The translations under genes were made by a program, and so were the position numbers. Positions 46,539-54,776 of a stretch of DNA of 64,000 nucleotides are shown here, piece by piece. Source of the DNA: Halioglobus maricola (GTDB taxonomy: Bacteria > Pseudomonadota > Gammaproteobacteria > Pseudomonadales > Halieaceae); the NCBI RefSeq assembly GCF_009388985.1, contig NZ_CP036422.1, positions 1,130,501 to 1,194,500 on the forward strand. Direction: 5' to 3'. Under the pieces are notes generated by a model. That model saw only the letters and a list, made by a program, of their open reading frames with translations. It was not told the origin of the DNA and ran no database searches. Every line of letters starts with the position of its first letter. Within the stretch, counting starts at the first letter, position 1.

Positions 46539-47357
46539 ATGTCTGGATTCGACAACTGCGTTGCCCTCGTCACTGGCGGTGCCAGTGGCATAGGTGAGGC
46601 CACTGTGCGGGCTATTGTCGCCCACGGCGGCCGCGCTGTAATCGCCGATCTGCAAACGCAGCGGGGCGAGGCCCTGGCTGATGAGCTCGGCGACGCTGTT
46701 CGATTCATCGAGACCGACGTCACCAGTGAAGCAGCAGTCGAAGCCGCGGTTGCCGAAGCGGTGAGTAGCTTCGGCTCTCTCACCGCTCTGGTCAATAACG
46801 CCGGAGTGGTAGGTGCGGTGGGTTCTATTGCCGACACCAGTGTGGAGGCGTATCAGCGGACTATGGATATTCACTGCAAAGGCAGTTTTCTCGGTGTTAA
46901 ACACGCTGCGCGAGTGATGCCGCGTGGGAGCGCCATTGTATCGCTTGCGAGCACGGCGGGCCTTATCGGAGGGCAGGGGCCGCATGTCTATACGATGGCC
47001 AAGCACGCGATTATCGGGCTCACCAAGTCGGCCGCTTCTGAGCTGGCGACCAAGGGTATTCGAGTGAATGCAGTCGCCCCCAGTGGCACTGTAACGCCCA
47101 TGGTGAATGCGCTCGGCCTGGGTGACGCTGAGGCCACGGCAGCGGCTCTCGCGGCAGCATCCCCGCTGGGCATTGCTTGTATGCCCGAGGATATAGCCGA
47201 TGGAATATTGTTCCTGTTGAGTAATGCATCGCGTCATATTACTGGCCAGACCCTGGCGATTGATGCGGGCCTGACCACGGCAGGAATGACGCCACCGCCG
47301 TTTTTCGACGAGGAGCCACAAATGTTGCTGCAGGCTGGTCAACGAGAGCAGGGCTGA
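46539..47357 (+). CDS. SDR-family oxidoreductase
   Basis: A 272-residue classical short-chain dehydrogenase. The NAD(P) motif TGGASGIGE lies at residues 11-19, NNAGVVG near 87, and the active-site tetrad has Ser in VSLAST and YTMAK near 151-155. ADLQ at the second strand end favours NAD+. A C-terminal extension after the family end (PPPFFDEEPQ) is somewhat unusual. The substrate is unknown. AGGAG precedes the ATG, and the gene is divergent from gabD. Confidence 0.9.
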   Translation: MSGFDNCVALVTGGASGIGEATVRAIVAHGGRAVIADLQTQRGEALADELGDAVRFIETDVTSEAAVEAAVAEAVSSFGSLTALVNNAGVVGAVGSIADTSVEAYQRTMDIHCKGSFLGVKHAARVMPRGSAIVSLASTAGLIGGQGPHVYTMAKHAIIGLTKSAASELATKGIRVNAVAPSGTVTPMVNALGLGDAEATAAALAAASPLGIACMPEDIADGILFLLSNASRHITGQTLAIDAGLTTAGMTPPPFFDEEPQMLLQAGQREQG

Positions 47358-47363
47358 CGTTGT

Positions 47364-47876
47364 TCACGGCTTGCGTCTGTTGTCGCGGTGGTAGACAGCG
47401 TCATCCTGACGCCCGCCGCGCAGGGTGCCAGGGGCCAGTTCAAAATAGGGGTCGTTAGTGGGTGCACTGCGGCTCCAGTCCACTACTTCGCTGCGGTAAG
47501 CGAGTTTCCAGATGCCATTACGACATTCGTAGCGATCCAGGTAACGTCCTGCGATGATCATGTCCTCGAAACCGTCTTCGGCAGGAACCTTGTGGTAGGC
47601 CTGAAAATAGATCTCGCCAAAGGCTTGGTTGCCGTCTATGTCGATTAGTGTATTGCCGATGAAATGTTGGTTGGCGACGTGGTCTTTCAGTGCGCCCAAG
47701 GCAAAGTCGATAAACTCACCAGGGCTGGCGTTGTAAAAGCCGTACTCACACCAGCCATCGTCCCAGAACTGTGCCAGCAGGAGGTCGCGGTCAAGCCTGT
47801 CCAGGCCGCGCATGTACAGACTACTGATTTCCTGAATCGTCTGTTTTGCCAGTAACTGCTGTAGTTGTGCATCCAT
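47364..47876 (-). CDS. NTF2-like (SnoaL-type) protein 1
   Basis: A 170-residue NTF2-like protein of the SnoaL_4 type: an N-terminal helix LLAKQTIQEISSLYMRGLDRLDRDLL, an aromatic-rich cavity, and GRYLDRYECRNGIWKLAYRSEVVDWSR near 110. Such proteins are small isomerases, dehydratases or oxygenase partners. The ATG at 47876 has GGAAGG upstream; a longer open frame overlaps the previous gene. It lies four bases after the next gene and is paralogous to it (same GRYLDR and DWSR blocks). Confidence 0.85.
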   Translation of the reverse strand: MDAQLQQLLAKQTIQEISSLYMRGLDRLDRDLLLAQFWDDGWCEYGFYNASPGEFIDFALGALKDHVANQHFIGNTLIDIDGNQAFGEIYFQAYHKVPAEDGFEDMIIAGRYLDRYECRNGIWKLAYRSEVVDWSRSAPTNDPYFELAPGTLRGGRQDDAVYHRDNRRKP

Positions 47877-47880
47877 GCGT

Positions 47881-48381
47881 TCAGGCCTTCCGGAAAAATT
47901 GAATTGAAGGATCGTCGTCTCCAGCCGTGCCTTTGCTGAGTGCGACAAAGCCCTCAGACTGGCGCTCGTCCGTGATCGCTCGAGTGCGGCTCCAGTCCAT
48001 CACGACATGTCGGTGCACCATGCGCCAATGGCCATCGCGTTTCTCGAGCCTGTCCAGGTAGCGGCCGCTGAAGCACATCTCCTGTTCAGCGCCCCGCAAT
48101 AGGTGGGCGGCCTCCACATAGCTTTCGCAATGGGCCTGTTCCCCATTTATCTGAATAGTGAAGTTGCTTACACAGTGACGGGTGAGTTCGTAGACAGGGG
48201 CGAGGGCGGGGCCTATCAGCTGACAAAATTCAGCGGCGGGCCCAATGAAGTTGCCATAGTTCACTTCCGCTTCTGGCCAGTAGCAACTGGCGAGGAGGGT
48301 GCTGTCATTGCGATCGAGGCCACGGCAGTGGGCGTGCAGGATGTCGCTGATGGCCAGCTGGTCTGGGGGTGTCGCTGTCAT
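47881..48381 (-). CDS. NTF2-like (SnoaL-type) protein 2
   Basis: A 166-residue NTF2-like protein paralogous to its downstream neighbour: HCRGLDRNDSTLL near residue 18, then GRYLDRLEKRDGHWRMVHRHVVMDWSR near 107. The ATG at 48381 has AGGA about 9 bases upstream. The gene is divergent from the Rieske oxygenase alpha gene across a 125-base region with a 22-bp operator-like repeat. Oxygenase beta subunits share the NTF2 fold, so an accessory role to the adjacent oxygenase is possible but not shown. Confidence 0.85.
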   Translation of the reverse strand: MTATPPDQLAISDILHAHCRGLDRNDSTLLASCYWPEAEVNYGNFIGPAAEFCQLIGPALAPVYELTRHCVSNFTIQINGEQAHCESYVEAAHLLRGAEQEMCFSGRYLDRLEKRDGHWRMVHRHVVMDWSRTRAITDERQSEGFVALSKGTAGDDDPSIQFFRKA

Positions 48382-48445
48382 GGCAGTTTTCCTGATTCTT
48401 GCCGCCCAGCCTTGAAAGGTAAGCCGGCTCGGCACATAATTATAA

Positions 48446-48467
48446 AAACAGTCAATCCTGATTGTAT
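48446..48467 (+). promoter_or_regulatory. 22-bp inverted-repeat operator, copy 1
   Basis: Half-sites AAACAGTCA and TGATTGTAT flank the 4-bp centre ATCC. The site lies in the divergent promoter region of the Rieske oxygenase and NTF2-like genes, beside a minus-strand TATAAT (48444-48439). The same repeat (20 of 22 bases) occurs at 59523-59544. Confidence 0.75.
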
Positions 48468-48506
48468 TAGCGTGGGCTATTGCCGTCCAGTCACGCAGGA
48501 GAGGAT

Positions 48507-49892
48507 ATGTCCGAAGAGACATTGGGAAGCGCCAGGGCCAGTGGCCCTACCGTTGCTGAAACCATTGCCGCTGATGCGGTGCCACCGCCACAGCCCTTGC
48601 TCGAACAACGCTATGAATTCCTTGGCGATGCCGATATCGATTGCAGTCGCTATACCTCGAGCGAGTTTGCCAGGCTGGAGGATGAACGCCTGTGGGCGCG
48701 GTGCTGGCAGTGGGCTTGCCGCGAGGAACATATCCCAGACGTGGGTGACAACTACGTCCACAATATCGGGCCCTGGTCGGTGATCGTGGTGCGAAGTGCG
48801 CCCGATACTGTGCAGGCCTTCGTAAACGCCTGTACCCACCGGGGAACCCGGATACTCGATGGGGAGGGGGCTGGCTACAGTAATCAGTTCACCTGCCCCT
48901 TCCACGGTTGGGGTTGGAGCCTCGACGGGGAGTTGGCGCAGTTGCCCGGCCGTTGGGATTTTCCGCACGCCGGGGATAAAAGTCACAGCCTGCGGCCGGT
49001 GGCCTGTGAGCTATGGGGTGGCTTTGTATTCATCAATCTCGATTCGAATGCAAAACCGCTCGAGGACTACATGGATGTCCTGCCTGAGCATTTTCAGCAT
49101 TTTCCGCTCGAGCGAAGGCGCATCAGGGCCCACGTGCAGAAAGTGCTACCGGCCAACTGGAAGGCGGCCCAAGAGGCGTTTTTGGAGGCCTACCACAACT
49201 TCGAAACACACGATGCGCCCAATGGCGCTAATACCCAATACGATGTCTTCGGCAAATACGTAACGCGATTTATCCACAATATCGGCTGCTATAGCAGCGA
49301 ATCACTGGACGACTATCCCGGCGATAAGTGGCGCTCTCCGCCGCTCACAGAGAACGAGATGCTCCAGATCCTTTCGGTATTCGGTCTGGAACACGAGGAA
49401 GTGCCCGAAGGTGAAACCGCCCGTAGTGTTGCTGCGGCAGATTTGCGCAAGCGTCTGGGCGAAGCCTGGGGAGTGGATCTCACGGCAGTAAGCGACGCAT
49501 TGATGCTGGATTCTATCGAGTATCATCTGTTCCCGAATATGTTTTTCTTCCCGGGAATTACAGTACCGATGGTGTACCGCTTTCGCCCCAATGGTGACGA
49601 CGTGAACACCAGCCTGTTTGACATAATGATCCTGGAACCCCTGGCTGACGGGGCGGAGCACCCGGAGCCTCCGGAGCCCGTGAAACTCGATGTAGAGCAG
49701 TCTTATACAGAGGCGGAAGTGCTGTCCTGGCTGGCGCCCGTATACGACGAAGACACCGGGAACCTTCACTTGCAGCAGCAAGGGTTGCGCGGAAGCAAAA
49801 AGCGAGGCATCACATTGGGCAATTACCAGGAGGCGCGTATTCGCCGCGTGCATATGACGCTGGATGAGTTTCTGCAGGAGGGCGAGCTATGA
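48507..49892 (+). CDS. Rieske ring-hydroxylating oxygenase alpha subunit 1
   Basis: A 461-residue oxygenase. The Rieske [2Fe-2S] ligands are Cys109, His111, Cys130 and His133 (CTHRGT and CPFHGW). The mononuclear iron site has His230 and His235 in EAYHNFETH, followed by a C-terminal catalytic domain. Such enzymes hydroxylate aromatic or steroid/terpenoid rings. AGGAG precedes the ATG at 48507. A Rieske ferredoxin gene overlaps its end. No beta subunit or reductase gene is adjacent, so it may be an alpha-only oxygenase drawing electrons through the ferredoxin and a reductase encoded elsewhere. Confidence 0.93.
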   Translation: MSEETLGSARASGPTVAETIAADAVPPPQPLLEQRYEFLGDADIDCSRYTSSEFARLEDERLWARCWQWACREEHIPDVGDNYVHNIGPWSVIVVRSAPDTVQAFVNACTHRGTRILDGEGAGYSNQFTCPFHGWGWSLDGELAQLPGRWDFPHAGDKSHSLRPVACELWGGFVFINLDSNAKPLEDYMDVLPEHFQHFPLERRRIRAHVQKVLPANWKAAQEAFLEAYHNFETHDAPNGANTQYDVFGKYVTRFIHNIGCYSSESLDDYPGDKWRSPPLTENEMLQILSVFGLEHEEVPEGETARSVAAADLRKRLGEAWGVDLTAVSDALMLDSIEYHLFPNMFFFPGITVPMVYRFRPNGDDVNTSLFDIMILEPLADGAEHPEPPEPVKLDVEQSYTEAEVLSWLAPVYDEDTGNLHLQQQGLRGSKKRGITLGNYQEARIRRVHMTLDEFLQEGEL

Positions 49893-50206
49893 GTGATGGC
49901 AATTGGATCAAAGTGGCCGCGCTGGATAAAATTCCCGTGGGCAAGAGTTTGTGCGTCGAACTGGAGGGCAAGGAGATTCTGCTCTGCCACACGGCTGACG
50001 GTGTATACGCTATAGATAATCTCTGCACGCATGGTGCCGCGCGACTCTGCGAGGGCAAGCTCAAGGGCAACAGAGTGTTGTGTCCGATGCACGGCGCTGC
50101 CTTCGATGTGCGCGACGGCACCGCGCTGACGCGGCCTGCGGTCACGCCTCTGGGCAGTTATCAAGTAAGACTAGACGGAAGTGATGTCTTGCTAATCGCG
50201 AGATAA
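49889..50206 (+). CDS. Rieske-type ferredoxin
   Basis: A 105-residue Rieske ferredoxin of the oxygenase electron-transfer type. The cluster ligands are Cys46 and His48 (CTHGAA) plus Cys65 and His68 (CPMHGA). Its ATG overlaps the stop of the oxygenase alpha gene (ATGA), so the two are translationally coupled. It very likely delivers electrons to that oxygenase. Confidence 0.94.
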   Translation: MSDGNWIKVAALDKIPVGKSLCVELEGKEILLCHTADGVYAIDNLCTHGAARLCEGKLKGNRVLCPMHGAAFDVRDGTALTRPAVTPLGSYQVRLDGSDVLLIAR

Positions 50207-50238
50207 GCTACTCAGATCGCCAGTAAGACAAAGTGAGT

Positions 50239-51300
50239 TTATTGTGTTTCCTGAAGTGTGACCGTGTTTTTCATTAAACCCAGATAGGTGCCGAAGCTCA
50301 AAACAACATCGCCTTCGCCCAGGTAAGGCCATGGAAGGAGTAAGTTAGCCAGGCTGAAAATCACGCCGTCGGGCGTCCCGGTCAGAATGGGTGTGCCAGT
50401 CGGGATACCGTCGCATGGTGCAAGCCTGATGGTTGTGTTGCCCAATACGTAGTCGGAGTTACAGTCATCCAGGGCATTTGCCAGAATTTGCGGAGGGCTC
50501 CAGATCATGTCTCCCGCCGGTGCATGTTGTCTGGGATCCAGGTTTACATAGAGCGATATTACGATCTCGGTGTAGAGTTCCGGGTCCCTTGGAATCAAAA
50601 AAAGTGGTCCAATTGGAAAGTGTGTGATGCCGCCCTTGCCAGAGGGAAATCCTGTTTTTCCCATTTCTCCGCGGGTTTTCAGGTCCTTCACCAGCAGCCA
50701 TCGATCCGTGAAGTCCCCGCAAAGGGTATATCCGAAGCTGATTTCTTTCTGGCCTTTGTAGTCTGACAGAGGGAAGGCACAAAGCTCGACTTCATAGTCC
50801 AGACGCGTGCCTTTGTGAACAGCCGCGTTCCATGGCGTCATCGTGGATAGCTTGGGAAATAGAAATGGGCCGTCTTCATGGCCCACTTCTTCAGCGTGTT
50901 TGCTGAAATTCGTTCCAGCCGCAATTCCCGGATGCCTGTCGTTCACCGGGGCTCCCAGCGAAGTCCAGGTATACGTACCAGAGGAGCTGTCTTTAACCGC
51001 CTGATTGAGACCTGATTCGCCTATCGAGTTATAGGCTTCGATAACGTCGAGGCCTGTGGCTTCAAGCCTGGTGCTCAAATCTATGGCTTCGACATGTTCG
51101 AAATCTGCAGACAGAACCAGCAGGATTTCCCCAGTGACTGTTCTGGCCAGCGTGTAGCCTTTGTCAGCTTCAGCGATAGCGAGTTCAGGCTCTCCGATAG
51201 AATCGATCTCATCTGCCAATAATATTGAGTCTGCCTTCACGACGCTCATCATTGGCATGAGTGAAACAATCAAAATAGTGAGGCATTTGTGAAAAGGCAC
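50239..51300 (-). CDS. Exported fumarylacetoacetate-hydrolase-like protein
   Basis: A 353-residue protein. Residues 1-23 are a clear signal peptide (LTILIVSLMPMMSVVKA). The rest has the FAH-family order: GTNFSKHAEE near 129 (compare N-Y-x2-HA-x-E), metal-ligand pair DYEVEL at 168-173 (Glu170, Glu172), GYTLCGDFTDRW at 190-201, GPLFLIPRD near 231 and the loop ILTGTPDGV at 305-313. FAH enzymes hydrolyse C-C bonds in diketone catabolites and are normally cytosolic. Export is therefore odd. An N-terminal ~110-residue domain precedes the core. The gene is convergent with the Rieske ferredoxin. Confidence 0.75.
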   Translation of the reverse strand: MPFHKCLTILIVSLMPMMSVVKADSILLADEIDSIGEPELAIAEADKGYTLARTVTGEILLVLSADFEHVEAIDLSTRLEATGLDVIEAYNSIGESGLNQAVKDSSSGTYTWTSLGAPVNDRHPGIAAGTNFSKHAEEVGHEDGPFLFPKLSTMTPWNAAVHKGTRLDYEVELCAFPLSDYKGQKEISFGYTLCGDFTDRWLLVKDLKTRGEMGKTGFPSGKGGITHFPIGPLFLIPRDPELYTEIVISLYVNLDPRQHAPAGDMIWSPPQILANALDDCNSDYVLGNTTIRLAPCDGIPTGTPILTGTPDGVIFSLANLLLPWPYLGEGDVVLSFGTYLGLMKNTVTLQETQ

Positions 51301-51340
51301 TCATCGTCTCCTGAATAATCGTTATCCTCGCCGCTATCAA

Positions 51341-51733
51341 TCAAGCAGGTCGATGAAAGCCGCAGATCTTATGGCCGTCCGGGTCCAGGAAGTAACACAA
51401 GTGCACCGGGCCCATCGAGCTGTCGCGCGGTCCCGGGGGCTCTTCGATGGCTATCGCGCCGTTTGCAATGGCGACGTCATGGAATTCCTTGATTTGCGCC
51501 GGGGAGTCGCAGGTAAAACCTATGGTGGAGCCATTAGCGACACTCACAGGTTGACCATCGATCGGCTCGGTGATGCAAAAGGTTGATCCATCATGGATGT
51601 AGAAAAGGCGTTTCTGCCCGGTGTCATTCACATGTTCAAATGGTGCCCCGGCGCCAAGAACCGCGAGAACGGCATCATAGAACTGCCTTGTTTTCTCAAT
51701 GTTGTTGGAACCTATCATTACGTGATTTAGCAT
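51341..51733 (-). CDS. VOC-family (glyoxalase/dioxygenase) protein
   Basis: A 130-residue VOC-superfamily protein. The N-terminal HVMIGSNNIEKTRQFYDAVL motif and the C-terminal VHLCYFLDPDGHKICGFH supply the usual paired beta-alpha-beta3 modules with likely metal ligands (His4 and acidic/His residues). The reaction is unknown; such proteins include glyoxalases, extradiol dioxygenases and antibiotic-binding proteins. It is followed on the same strand, upstream, by a DUF1330 gene with a 48-base gap. Confidence 0.88.
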   Translation of the reverse strand: MLNHVMIGSNNIEKTRQFYDAVLAVLGAGAPFEHVNDTGQKRLFYIHDGSTFCITEPIDGQPVSVANGSTIGFTCDSPAQIKEFHDVAIANGAIAIEEPPGPRDSSMGPVHLCYFLDPDGHKICGFHRPA

Positions 51734-51781
51734 TACATCAATTCCTCTTCATTTAGCGATGACTCGTGTATGGAAAGCGAA

Positions 51782-52216
51782 CTAGGAGGCCAGCCTCTTT
51801 TGTATCTCGCCAAGCCAATCCCCACCTTCAAATTCGATACTCTCTGTTCGGTAGGGCATGACAGCTTCAGAAGGCTGAAGCACGGCATTTTCCAGCGCGT
51901 CTTCTCTGAGGTAGCTGAACGCCTGGTATTCCTCAGAGCGGAGCATATCGTAGAACATCTTGCGGTTTGTGTATCTCACGAGAATGACGATATCCCAGTC
52001 GCCGGCATCTCCCTGTACCTTCTCCATTAGCTTGCCACAGTAAAGTGCCTCGGCTCCGCGTGCACCAAACGTTTTGAAGAAGCTGGCCGCATAGTCAAGA
52101 TAACTGTCCTGAGATTCGGCAGACTTGAACTTCAACAAGTTCAAGACAATGACTGGTTCGTCGCTCATCTGTGCTGGTTGGGCCTTGTCCAGGTGGGTCA
52201 ACGGGTTCATGTCCAC
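51782..52216 (-). CDS. DUF1330 family protein
   Basis: A 144-residue ferredoxin-like-fold (dimeric alpha/beta barrel) protein of the DUF1330 type. Typical segments are PVIVLNLLKFK near 20, YCGKLMEKVQGDAGDWDIVILVRY near 58 and MLRSEEYQAF near 91. The start is GTG at 52216 with GGAGA upstream; ATG 52210 is an alternative. Function unknown. It is divergent from a MarR-family gene, which may control it. Confidence 0.83.
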   Translation of the reverse strand: MDMNPLTHLDKAQPAQMSDEPVIVLNLLKFKSAESQDSYLDYAASFFKTFGARGAEALYCGKLMEKVQGDAGDWDIVILVRYTNRKMFYDMLRSEEYQAFSYLREDALENAVLQPSEAVMPYRTESIEFEGGDWLGEIQKRLAS

Positions 52217-52277
52217 GCTATTCTCCTTATGGCTTGTCGAGCAGTGGCTGCTTTCAAATGGTGAGGCCCGGTGAGCC

Positions 52278-52290
52278 TCCTTAATTAGGA
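52278..52290. promoter_or_regulatory. Palindrome before marR-like gene
   Basis: TCCT and AGGA flank TAATT 7 bases before the MarR start, inside the divergent gap with DUF1330. It is a possible autoregulatory site, but short. Confidence 0.25.
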
Positions 52291-52297
52291 TAGCCCC

Positions 52298-52816
52298 ATG
52301 TCTGCTTTTGTGCCCAATAGTAATCCCCAGGCATTGCTAACTAATATTCTTCAATTATACTTGAGTAATCAAGTATCTATTGAGTATATGAATATGAGAG
52401 AAGCATCTGTTTACGGGGAAGCGGCGAGGGCGGTTTGGCTGAAGAGTGCGATCGTGTCCAAGCAATTGGATAATAGCCTTGGCGCTATTCACGGGATCGG
52501 CCTGGCAGAATATATGGTGCTGTTGAACTTGGCGAGTTCGCCTACTCAGAGCCTTCGCCGCGTTGATATTGCAGATGCCATCTCGCGCACGGCTTCTGCT
52601 ATCACCAGAATGTTGATGCCAATGGAAAAGATTGGCCTCGTTGAAAAGGAATCTAGTGCGCGAGATGCCAGAGTGAGCCTGGTGAAAATCACAAAAGCAG
52701 GGTTGGAGGTGTTTGAGCATGCTTCTCTGACGCTCAATGCGAAAGCTGAAGGTGTTCTAGGAGGCCTGTCTCGCAAGCAAGCTAATGACCTGGTTGGACT
52801 CTTGGCAAAGGTGTGA
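52298..52816 (+). CDS. MarR-family regulator
   Basis: A 172-residue winged-helix MarR protein. HTH sequence RRVDIADAISRTASAITRMLMPMEKIGLVEKESSARDARVSLVKIT spans about residues 88-133; the central helix-wing shows LVEKESSARDAR. An N-terminal extension of about 40 residues precedes the family core. It is divergent from the DUF1330/VOC genes and lies upstream of the first unknown three-helix gene. It is the only regulator inside the 45-64 kb region. Confidence 0.9.
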   Translation: MSAFVPNSNPQALLTNILQLYLSNQVSIEYMNMREASVYGEAARAVWLKSAIVSKQLDNSLGAIHGIGLAEYMVLLNLASSPTQSLRRVDIADAISRTASAITRMLMPMEKIGLVEKESSARDARVSLVKITKAGLEVFEHASLTLNAKAEGVLGGLSRKQANDLVGLLAKV

Positions 52817-52895
52817 CCTTTAGTAGACTGCCTTCGCCTGAACGCAGACTTGGGTCTATGATGTAACGATAAGACTAGTAATGGGGCATGTAAGA

Positions 52896-53264
52896 ATGAC
52901 AGCATACGAGTATGCAGACATTGCAGCGAGCAACTATTCCATTAGTTTCACAATTTTGTCTCTAATGGTGGCGCTGGTCAGCGCCTACTTTGTTGCAGCT
53001 TATTTTATGGGGAAATCGATTAACGGCTTTCAAGTTTTTCTATTGAACACAGTATATCTCTTGTGGATGTCAGGCTTGGCCTGGGTCGCCACTCGATTTC
53101 TGATAAGAGCGACTCAAGCAGCAACAATTTCGTTGTCACTCGACGAAAGTCAAACAGGCACGGTTTTTGCGAGTGCTTACTTGTTCCCCGCTCTGATGGC
53201 GGTTACGACACTATTGATCAGTTACGGTTTTATGTGGAGTCTTCGTCACGGCGAGGAAAAGTGA
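52896..53264 (+). CDS. Unknown three-helix membrane protein, copy A
   Basis: Not a family I recognise. The 122-residue product has three helices: about 17-40 (ILSLMVALVSAYFVAAYFMG), 45-70 and 93-115, ending YGFMWSLRHGEEK. The ATG at 52896 is chosen over 52881 because MTAYEYAD then aligns with MSEYELAD of copy C, and both are exactly 122 residues. Conserved with the copies at 54777 and 55825 are the YFVAAYF-x-G turn, the VN pair at the start of helix 2 and the terminal FMW-x-(I/L)RH. Confidence 0.75.
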   Translation: MTAYEYADIAASNYSISFTILSLMVALVSAYFVAAYFMGKSINGFQVFLLNTVYLLWMSGLAWVATRFLIRATQAATISLSLDESQTGTVFASAYLFPALMAVTTLLISYGFMWSLRHGEEK

Positions 53265-53300
53265 TCGCGTACATAGCTGCTGTTTGTTTTCAGGGCGACT

Positions 53301-53630
53301 ATGAGTAAGCTGGTATTACTAGGCTACGCTGGCCTTATTACCTATGCTTCTGTCCGCCCGATGGACAGTGCGCCACTGGAACCGTGGGATAAGGTTGGCC
53401 ACCTGGCAATCTATGCGATTTTTGCTCTGCTTGCTCGGCGGGCTGTGCCCCCACTAAAAAAATACACCTATTTGTGCATCGCTATATTTATCTATAGTGG
53501 TGTTCTGGAGACCGTTCAGTCTCAGCTTCCAGGCCGGGCAATGTCAGAATACGACCTTCTCGCAAATGGTATTGGCATTGCTATCGGCTTCTACATTTCG
53601 AAAAAGATTTTCAATGGCCAACACATATAG
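53301..53630 (+). CDS. VanZ-like membrane protein
   Basis: A 109-residue membrane protein of the VanZ type. PLEPWDKVGHLAIYAIFALLARRA and VLETVQSQLPGRAMSEYDLLANGIGIAIGF match the family, with conserved acidic residues between about three or four helices. VanZ-like proteins accompany lipid and cell-wall functions, but their activity is not established. It lies 36 bases after copy A of the unknown membrane protein. Confidence 0.85.
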   Translation: MSKLVLLGYAGLITYASVRPMDSAPLEPWDKVGHLAIYAIFALLARRAVPPLKKYTYLCIAIFIYSGVLETVQSQLPGRAMSEYDLLANGIGIAIGFYISKKIFNGQHI

Positions 53631-53633
53631 AAA

Positions 53634-53650
53634 GGGCCAGGCCTCGGCCC
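53634..53650 (+). terminator. Hairpin after vanZ-like gene
   Basis: GGGCC (53634-53638) pairs with GGCCC (53646-53650), followed by ATTTT, four bases after the stop. The short stem makes it a weak intrinsic terminator candidate. Confidence 0.4.
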
Positions 53651-53809
53651 ATTTTCAATCTCGAAATTGGCCGCGTTCGCTTGGGAGCGGATACAGTCAA
53701 TATGCTATCTTCTTCTGAGTTCGAACCGGTGGAAGTCGTGTACTGTGTCGGTTTGATTGAGTATCTGGTTACAGCCCGGCGGTCAGCCGGTTAACTGAGG
53801 AAAACAAGC

Positions 53810-54628
53810 ATGAGTCTTAACGCAAGCCTGTTAGCGTTTGTAATACTGGTGATCTCGGCAGCGCCAAATCTGTCCATTGCGGCCGAGGAAAATAGCGTTA
53901 GTAAACCTAGCTTTGTTTTTGTCCACGGTACCTTTCAATGGGGCGGGCAATGGAACGCTCTCTCAAGTCTCCTGCAGAGCGAAGGTCTTACCGTGCACTC
54001 ACCATCGATGACGGGGCTGGGAGAGAGAGAACACCTGCTGTCCAAGCAAGTAGGGCTATCGACACACATAGCGGATATTTCAAACTACATTACGTGGTTG
54101 GATATCCAGAATGTGATCCTGGTTGCTCATAGTTATGGGGGAGCTGTTATTACCGGGGTGGCGGACGAGCTTGGCGATAGAATCGCCCACGTTGTCTACA
54201 TTGACACTGTGCCTTTGAATCATGGCGAGAATTTGCTCGACGCCTTTGGTCCAGAGGTCAAATCAATCGCCCAGCAGTCTGTTGAGGAAAGTGGTGATGG
54301 CTGGCTTATCGCAGCAGACGCATTGCGTGACCCGGCGCCAACAATGAGGAGCCACCCATGGAAAACATATACCGACCGGATTGATCTAACAGGCGTTCCT
54401 CCCGAATCTGGAACCATTATTGTTGCGACTGAAAATGCCGAGACTTTCGGCTATATGAGGCAAAAAGAAGCGCCATTGAGGGCGCGAAAGCGTGGATGGA
54501 ATATTTTCACCATAGAGGGACCCCACCCACTTCAGGAAAGCAGTCCATCAAAGGAGGAGGTGGCGAAAGTTCTCATTGGGGTTGCGAGGGAGTTGGAGCA
54601 GGGTTCTGCGGAACCGCTTAAGCTTTAG
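53810..54628 (+). CDS. Exported alpha/beta hydrolase
   Basis: A 272-residue alpha/beta hydrolase with a signal peptide (residues 1 to about 25, ending LSIAA). The oxyanion HG is in FVHGTFQWGGQW and the nucleophile Ser108 is in VAHSYGG. A C-terminal His lies in EGPHPLQESSP near 243, so the triad appears complete. Its type resembles small esterases of the pyrethroid-hydrolase or salicylate-esterase group. Export suggests action on a periplasmic or extracellular ester. It stands alone, with 180 and 148 bases free on each side. Confidence 0.88.
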   Translation: MSLNASLLAFVILVISAAPNLSIAAEENSVSKPSFVFVHGTFQWGGQWNALSSLLQSEGLTVHSPSMTGLGEREHLLSKQVGLSTHIADISNYITWLDIQNVILVAHSYGGAVITGVADELGDRIAHVVYIDTVPLNHGENLLDAFGPEVKSIAQQSVEESGDGWLIAADALRDPAPTMRSHPWKTYTDRIDLTGVPPESGTIIVATENAETFGYMRQKEAPLRARKRGWNIFTIEGPHPLQESSPSKEEVAKVLIGVARELEQGSAEPLKL

Positions 54629-54739
54629 TTCGCCACAGAGCAGCGTTAGTGTTCCCGAATAAAGGAGAGACGTTCCATTTAGTAACAGCGTGGATACTGC
54701 TCGCCAGCTTGCCACCTTCGCGTAATAGCGGACATCGGG

Positions 54740-54772
54740 TTATTCTTGTTGGAACTCGAGCAACAGGAATAA
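54740..54772 (+). promoter_or_regulatory. Hairpin sequestering the ribosome site of copy B
   Basis: TTATTCTTGTTG (54740-54751) can pair over its full length with CAACAGGAATAA (54761-54772), with one G-U pair and a 9-base loop. The AGGA Shine-Dalgarno (54764-54767) lies in the 3' arm, 9 bases before the ATG at 54777. The stem would block translation initiation. Confidence 0.6.
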
Positions 54773-54776
54773 GAAT

